Below are positions 59,257 to 64,000 of a stretch of DNA of 64,000 nucleotides, one piece after another. The notes below the pieces were generated by a model. That model had not been told where the DNA came from, searched no databases, and saw only the letters and a list, made by a program, of their open reading frames with translations. This DNA is from HGM04593 sp045634305. Its GTDB lineage: Bacteria > Bacteroidota > Bacteroidia > Bacteroidales > Bacteroidaceae. How positions within the stretch are numbered: the stretch's first letter is position 1; the number at the start of each line of letters is the position of its first letter. Location: positions 1 to 64,000 of the forward strand of contig JAZQZZ010000017.1 in the NCBI GenBank assembly GCA_045634305.1, written 5' to 3'. Made by a program: the position numbers and the translations under genes.

Positions 59257-61758
59257 ATGAAACTTAGGAATTTATTATTTGCAGCGCTTGGCCTGTTTGC
59301 ACTCGCTGCATGTACCGAGACTCCCGAGCCGCCATACAACCCTGGTGGCACCCCCGGCGGCAACGGTGGCACAACCGAAGAGGGTGTGTACATCAATGAG
59401 ACGTTCGCATCAAGTTTCGGTGTGTTCAGCACCGAGGAGACTGTCGGCAACTATCCTTGGGTTATCGACTACAGCACAGCAAAAGCGACATCATACGTTG
59501 ATGGCGAGAACAATGCAGCTACAAGTTGGTTGATTTCGTCACCGGTTGACTTCACAAACGAGACCGAGGCATACGTTGCATTCGACTACATCATCCGTTA
59601 CTCCGAGAGCGGCAAGGTTGCAGCCAACCATCAGTTGCTCATCAGCAACAACTATGCTGGCAATGCTGCTGAGGCTACTTGGGTAGACCTCCCATACAAC
59701 GCTGTAGAGGGTGCTGACTGGGCAACATTCTACAAGGCAAATGTTGCAGTGCCCGCCGAGTTCCTTGGCAAGAGCGGTATTGTGTTTGCATTGCGTTACA
59801 CTGCTACTGTAAAGGCCGGCACTTGGGAGGTAAAGAACTTCAAGGTAGCACACGGCAAGGCCGAGGTTGTTGAGCCCGAGGAGGCTAAAGAGTACACCGT
59901 TGCCGAGGCTCTTGCAGCATTTGGCGGCGCAGCGAAGCCCGCAGTTGTAAAGGGTTACATCGTAGGTACAGTAAACGGCCAGGTTTATACTGAGGGTTGC
60001 GTATTCAGCGGAACAGCCGAGTCAAAGACAAACCTTCTTCTTGCCGACAACCCCGATGAGACAGACCACAACAACTGTATCCCTGTTCAGTTGCCAAGCG
60101 GCGCAGTACGTAACGCATTGAACCTCGTTGACAACCCTGGCAACTACAAGAAGTTTGTAGTCCTCACCGGTAGCCTCGAGAAGTACTTTGGTGTAGCAGG
60201 TTTGAAGACCGTTACAAAGTACTCTATCGAAGGTGCAACAACAGACGAGCCTGAGACACCGGTAGATGGTGAAAACCTTTTGGAGAATTCAGACTTTGAG
60301 GTATGGGAAAACAACAAACCACTTGGTTGGGGTATGACTGTTACAAACGGTACATACAGCCAGTCTTCTGATGCAAATTCAGGTGCAGCTTCTGTTCTCA
60401 TTGAGGGTAACGCTTCATCAAACAAGCGTTTGGCTTCAAAAAGCTATACACTGAAAGCCGGTACATATACACTTGCTGCATATTTCAAGAGCACAGGCGG
60501 TGCTGCAGGTCAGTTCCGTCTTGGATATGCCAAACTGACCAATGGTGCTGTTGCTGACACACAGAATGATTACATCTACATATCAAGCGCAACAGAGGTT
60601 CCTACAGAATGGGGACAGTCACACGCAAATTTCACACTTGAAACAGAGACTGAGGTTGCAATCATCATCATGAACTCCAAATATGGTTCAGGTGCGTCAA
60701 TTCTTGTTGACGATGTAACACTTACAACAACCGACGGCGGTATCGTTGAGGGCACAGGAAGTGAAGAGCCCGAAACACCGGAGACTCCAGCCGGTACATA
60801 CATCAGCGAGGCATTCACAAACGGTTTCGGTTCATTCACCACACAGGAGACTGTAGGTAACTATGCATGGGTATCGGATGCACAGTATGGTGCAAAGGCA
60901 TCGGGTTATGCCAATGGTGCAAGCCAGGATGCAGAGAGCTGGCTCATTTCACCTGCTATTGACTTCACAAACGAAACAGCTGCATACATCGCTTTCGACT
61001 ATGTAATCAACAAGGGCGATGCAAGCGCAGCTGCAGCAAACCACAAGTTGGTTATCACAAGCAACTACACAGGTGACGTTGCAACAACAGAGTGGACTGA
61101 GGTCAACTATGGTGCAGTAAACAACAACAGCTGGACATTCCAGAAGACAGGCGAGATTGCACTCCCCGCATCAATGATGGGTAAGGCTGCTGTAGTAATT
61201 GCATTCAAGTATATGTCAACAACAGCAAACTCAAGTACATGGGAAATAAAGAACGTTGTTGTCGCAAGCGGTACAGGTGCTACACCTGAGACTCCCGAGA
61301 CACCGGAGCCAGAAGAGCCCGAGACACCGGATACTCCCGACACTCCTACAGCAGAAGCGGGTGTATTCGATTTCACAAACCCCGAGGGTCTTACTCCATC
61401 GGTTAAGCGTGCAACAGTTGAGGCCGGTTCTACACAGGGTGCAGGCGTTGAGGCAAGCGAGTACACTTTCACAAACGGTAACGTAACAGTGAAGGTTTCA
61501 CAGGGTTCTGCAACAACACCTGTGAGATTCTGGACAAGAACAGGCGGCGACGTTGAGTTGCGTACATACAAGAGCTCAACAATCACCGTCAGTGTCAGCG
61601 ATGGTACAATGTCAAGCATCGTATTCGAGGGTGGTAAGGTCAGCACAATGAGCGCAAGCACAGGTTCATTCAGTGCAGGCACATGGAGCGGCAGCGCACA
61701 GAGCGTTACATTCTCTGTAAGCGGTACACTCAATATCCAGAAGCTCACTGTAAAATAA
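59257..61758 (+). CDS. Large lipoprotein with choice-of-anchor J-type, DUF6359 and carbohydrate-binding-like domains
   Basis: The lipobox Cys is residue 19 (FALAAC). A Gly/Thr-rich linker leads to a first choice-of-anchor-like domain (about 45-200: YINETFASSFGVFSTEETVG), then an OB/DUF6359-like domain (about 215-325: AKPAVVKGYIVGTVNGQVYT), a jelly-roll domain (about 345-500: ENLLENSDFEVWENNKPLGW), and a second choice-of-anchor copy (about 510-665) closely similar to the first. A Pro/Glu/Thr spacer and a beta-sandwich close the 833-residue protein. It appears to be a surface-bound binding protein of the receptor operon. Confidence 0.8.
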   Translation: MKLRNLLFAALGLFALAACTETPEPPYNPGGTPGGNGGTTEEGVYINETFASSFGVFSTEETVGNYPWVIDYSTAKATSYVDGENNAATSWLISSPVDFTNETEAYVAFDYIIRYSESGKVAANHQLLISNNYAGNAAEATWVDLPYNAVEGADWATFYKANVAVPAEFLGKSGIVFALRYTATVKAGTWEVKNFKVAHGKAEVVEPEEAKEYTVAEALAAFGGAAKPAVVKGYIVGTVNGQVYTEGCVFSGTAESKTNLLLADNPDETDHNNCIPVQLPSGAVRNALNLVDNPGNYKKFVVLTGSLEKYFGVAGLKTVTKYSIEGATTDEPETPVDGENLLENSDFEVWENNKPLGWGMTVTNGTYSQSSDANSGAASVLIEGNASSNKRLASKSYTLKAGTYTLAAYFKSTGGAAGQFRLGYAKLTNGAVADTQNDYIYISSATEVPTEWGQSHANFTLETETEVAIIIMNSKYGSGASILVDDVTLTTTDGGIVEGTGSEEPETPETPAGTYISEAFTNGFGSFTTQETVGNYAWVSDAQYGAKASGYANGASQDAESWLISPAIDFTNETAAYIAFDYVINKGDASAAAANHKLVITSNYTGDVATTEWTEVNYGAVNNNSWTFQKTGEIALPASMMGKAAVVIAFKYMSTTANSSTWEIKNVVVASGTGATPETPETPEPEEPETPDTPDTPTAEAGVFDFTNPEGLTPSVKRATVEAGSTQGAGVEASEYTFTNGNVTVKVSQGSATTPVRFWTRTGGDVELRTYKSSTITVSVSDGTMSSIVFEGGKVSTMSASTGSFSAGTWSGSAQSVTFSVSGTLNIQKLTVK

Positions 61759-61778
61759 AAAACAGAATTTTATCATAT

Positions 61779-61811
61779 CAAATGCGATGGGCAGACAGTC
61801 CATCGCATTTG
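61779..61811 (+). terminator. Rho-independent terminator of the receptor operon
   Basis: A perfect 12-bp stem (61779-61790 with 61800-61811) with a 9-nt loop lies 20 bp after the stop; the T tract is short (TTGTT). Confidence 0.7.
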
Positions 61812-61963
61812 TTGTATACACTCCTCACGACCCATTTTTTGAGACGACTTGAACTGTTTATTACTTTTTTGGTAAAAAAACATGTCAATCTGTAAATTAT
61901 AACAAAAATGGTTGTAATTTTGCGAAACGGGTAAATACGTAATTACATTTAAACAATAATACA

Positions 61964-63160
61964 ATGCTTACACTCGACAAAATCTATCACGCATCGTACG
62001 TCCTGAAGGACGTGGTACGTCGCACAGAGCTCATTCCGGCTCCCTATTTGAACAAGAAGGGCAATATATTCCTCAAGCCCGAGAACTTGCAGTTGACCGG
62101 TTCGTTCAAGGTTCGTGGTTCGTACTACAAGATTTCACAGCTCTCGGCCGAGGAGAAGGCAAAGGGCGTTATCGCCTGCTCAGCCGGCAACCACGCTCAG
62201 GGTGTTGCTTTGGCAGCAACAAGGAACGGCATCAAATCAACAATCTGCCTCCCCGACTGCGCTCCAATATCAAAGGTTGAGGCAACAAGAGGCTACGGTG
62301 CCGAGATTTGCCTAGTTGAGGGCGTATATGACGATGCTTACAAGCGCGCGATTGAGTTGCGTGATGAAAAGGGTTACACATTCATCCACCCATTTGACGA
62401 CATCGACGTCATTGCAGGCCAGGGAACTATAGGTCTTGAGCTCATTGACCAGATGAAGGATGTTGAGGTTGTTGTTGTGCCCATTGGCGGCGGTGGTCTC
62501 ATCTCGGGTGTTGCTTTTGCTCTTAAGTCACTGAACCCCAATATCAAAGTGTACGGTGTACAGGCAGCTGGTGCTCCAAGCATGAAGAACTCTGTTGAGC
62601 ACAAGCAGATTGAGCGTCTTGACTCTGTTTCTACAATTGCCGACGGTATTGCAGTGAAACAGCCGGGCGAGAACACATTCAACTTCTGCAGCCAGTATGT
62701 TGACGGTATTGTAACCGTGACCGACGACGAAGTTTCATCGGCTATCCTCTCAATGCTCGAGCACCAGAAGATCATCACCGAGGGTGCGGGCGCAGTTGCA
62801 GCAGCAGCGGTAATGTTCGACAAGGTTCCTGTTGAAGGCAAGAACGTAATATGCGTTGTATCGGGCGGTAACATCGACGTGAATATCCTCGACCGTGTAA
62901 TCAAGCGTGGTCTCTTCACATCGGGCCGTTCGGCACTCCTCAAAGTAGAGCTCCTTGACAAGCCAGGCCAGTTGGTACAGGTGTCAAAGATTATTGCCGA
63001 CCTTGGCGGTAACGTAATCGGCGTGCACCACGAGCGTACCAATGCAAACACCGGCGTGACCGGTTGCTGGATACGCATCGACCTCGAGACACGTAATTTC
63101 GAGCACATAAACAATATTAAAGCGGCATTGACAAAGGCCGGTTTCAAAATCATGGATTAA
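61964..63160 (+). CDS. ilvA: Threonine ammonia-lyase (threonine deaminase)
   Basis: The 398-residue PLP enzyme has the Schiff-base Lys49 in LQLTGSFKVRGSYYKI, the Asn-containing SAGNHAQGVALAA loop, and the PLP-phosphate loop VPIGGGGLISGVAF. A C-terminal ACT-like domain (about 325-398: LKVELLDKPGQLVQVSKIIA) suggests allosteric control. It turns threonine into 2-oxobutyrate and ammonia for isoleucine synthesis; ridA lies 20 bp downstream, fitting removal of the enamine intermediate. A TAATTTTG box is at 61915-61922. Confidence 0.94.
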   Translation: MLTLDKIYHASYVLKDVVRRTELIPAPYLNKKGNIFLKPENLQLTGSFKVRGSYYKISQLSAEEKAKGVIACSAGNHAQGVALAATRNGIKSTICLPDCAPISKVEATRGYGAEICLVEGVYDDAYKRAIELRDEKGYTFIHPFDDIDVIAGQGTIGLELIDQMKDVEVVVVPIGGGGLISGVAFALKSLNPNIKVYGVQAAGAPSMKNSVEHKQIERLDSVSTIADGIAVKQPGENTFNFCSQYVDGIVTVTDDEVSSAILSMLEHQKIITEGAGAVAAAAVMFDKVPVEGKNVICVVSGGNIDVNILDRVIKRGLFTSGRSALLKVELLDKPGQLVQVSKIIADLGGNVIGVHHERTNANTGVTGCWIRIDLETRNFEHINNIKAALTKAGFKIMD

Positions 63161-63180
63161 CCATTTAAAACAAAATAACT

Positions 63181-63555
63181 ATGTTGAAGAAAGTTTATAC
63201 AAGCAATGCTCCTGAGGCCATCGGCCCATACTCACAGGCTATCATCTGTGGCAATATGTTGTTCACATCTGGTCAGATACCCATCAACCCTGCAACAGGC
63301 GAGGTTGAGGCAGAGGGCATCACAGACCAGGCTACACAGGTAATGAAGAACCTCTCTGCAGTCCTTGCCGAGGCAGGTACATCATTCGAGAAGGTTGTAA
63401 AGACAACATGCTTCCTAAGCGACATGGCCGATTTTGCAGCATTCAACGCCGTTTACGCAGAGTACTTCACAAGCAAGCCTGCACGTTCATGCGTTGCAGT
63501 GAAGACACTCCCGAAGAACGTTCTTGTTGAGGTTGAGGTAATCGCCGAAATCTAA
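63181..63555 (+). CDS. ridA: RidA-family enamine/imine deaminase
   Basis: The 124 residues match RidA: PEAIGPYSQAIICGNMLFTS, GQIPINPATGEV, the catalytic Arg in KPARSCVAVKTLP, and VLVEVEVIAEI at the end. RidA hydrolyses the reactive enamine released by threonine dehydratase and other PLP enzymes. Its position 20 bp after ilvA supports that role. Confidence 0.95.
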   Translation: MLKKVYTSNAPEAIGPYSQAIICGNMLFTSGQIPINPATGEVEAEGITDQATQVMKNLSAVLAEAGTSFEKVVKTTCFLSDMADFAAFNAVYAEYFTSKPARSCVAVKTLPKNVLVEVEVIAEI

Positions 63556-63579
63556 GAAAAGCATTACATTTGATTATAG

Positions 63580-63612
63580 AAAGTCTCTGTCGTATGCGGC
63601 AGAGACTTTTTA
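63580..63612 (+). terminator. Rho-independent terminator of ilvA-ridA
   Basis: AAAGTCTCTG (63580-63589) pairs with CAGAGACTTT (63600-63609), followed by further T. Confidence 0.8.
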
Positions 63613-63687
63613 TATACTCCTATATTTTCGCATTTTCATATTATTTGTTATCTTCGCGACAAAGTAAGGATTTCAAAAGTACTACAT

Positions 63688-64000
63688 ATGACAAACGTAA
63701 TTGATGTTGCTAAAAAGTGCTTCCGTGACGAGGCTGAAGCCATACTGAACCTCATACCCAAGCTTGACGAGGATTTCACTAAAGCTATTGGGCTGATCAT
63801 CGCTAGCAAAGGCAAGTTCATTGTCACCGGTGTAGGCAAATCGGGGCACATAGGTGCTAAGATTGCATCCACACTGGCAAGCACCGGCACACCGGCCTTC
63901 TTCGTAAACCCGCTCGACGCCTTTCACGGCGACCTGGGAATGATTGGCGAGGGCGATGTTGTGCTTGCGATATCCAATTCAGGACAGACTGATGAACTGT
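63688..64000 (+). CDS. KpsF/GutQ/KdsD-family sugar-phosphate isomerase, N-terminal part (cut by window end)
   Basis: The frame opens at ATG 63688 (MTNVIDVAKKCFRDEAEAIL) and runs off the window after 104 codons. The SIS domain is clear: KFIVTGVGKSGHIGAKIAST and VVLAISNSGQTDEL. Family members isomerise arabinose 5-phosphate and ribulose 5-phosphate, the first step toward Kdo of lipopolysaccharide. A TATCTTCG box at 63649-63656 may be its -7 element. The C-terminal CBS domains, if present, lie outside the window. Confidence 0.9.
   Translation, partial: MTNVIDVAKKCFRDEAEAILNLIPKLDEDFTKAIGLIIASKGKFIVTGVGKSGHIGAKIASTLASTGTPAFFVNPLDAFHGDLGMIGEGDVVLAISNSGQTDEL

Overview
The window is chromosomal DNA from a member of the Bacteroidales, probably a gut Prevotella- or Bacteroides-like species. 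Promoters carry the Bacteroidetes boxes TTTG and TAnnTTTG, and start codons sit in A-rich leaders without Shine-Dalgarno sites. Typical families of the order are present: DUF4199, DUF6048, DUF6452, DUF5689, a TonB-dependent receptor, a roughly 600-residue ribosomal protein S1, and secreted proteins ending in the 'YDLTGRK...GIYIVNGKKVLVK'-type tail. The genus is inference.

Layout. 0-4 kb: two large secreted proteins sharing the same C-terminal tail, separated by a terminator and a MITE-like element. 4.4-11.4 kb: envelope genes (sugar-1-phosphate nucleotidyltransferase, DUF4199 membrane protein with a GT2 glycosyltransferase, DUF6452 lipoprotein, DUF6048 protein, phosphoethanolamine transferase-like sulfatase, ApbE, MarC). 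11.6-17.1 kb: rpsA, rnz, an ECF sigma operon with a Spy/CpxP-like protein, and mazG. 17.3-28.9 kb: a long housekeeping run (valS, coiled-coil protein, UDP-glucuronate decarboxylase, lysS, gpsA, pgi, HAD phosphatase, prmC, recX, comF). 29-30.2 kb: a nucleotidyltransferase-GHMP kinase fusion.

30.3-44.7 kb is the unusual part. It holds a TerB-like protein, a PMCA-type Ca2+ ATPase, a 4-TM/Rossmann/RyR membrane protein, a sigma factor, a fused anti-sigma-like/C39-peptidase/RyR/zinc-ribbon protein, a membrane-anchored TIR protein, a small helical protein, a PrsW-type intramembrane protease, a free-standing RyR protein, a vWA protein and a secreted orphan. Three RyR domains, a TIR domain, a sigma factor and a protease in near-contiguous order suggest a ligand-sensing stress or defence system that joins membrane ion handling to transcription. 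Two more TIR proteins with C-terminal membrane hairpins lie at 47.3-48.6 kb, behind a tRNA array.

44.7-48.6 kb: small orphan genes, an array of three tRNA-Gly(GCC) and two tRNA-Leu genes (GAG, CAG) plus two broken tRNA copies, then the two TIR genes. 48.6-64 kb: nspC, a UvrD/PcrA helicase, superoxide dismutase, a secreted endonuclease/exonuclease/phosphatase, ilvC, a TonB receptor with DUF5689 and choice-of-anchor lipoproteins, ilvA, ridA, and the start of a KpsF/KdsD sugar isomerase cut by the window edge. Palindromic intergenic repeats occur at 13.5, 24.7 and 55.4 kb.
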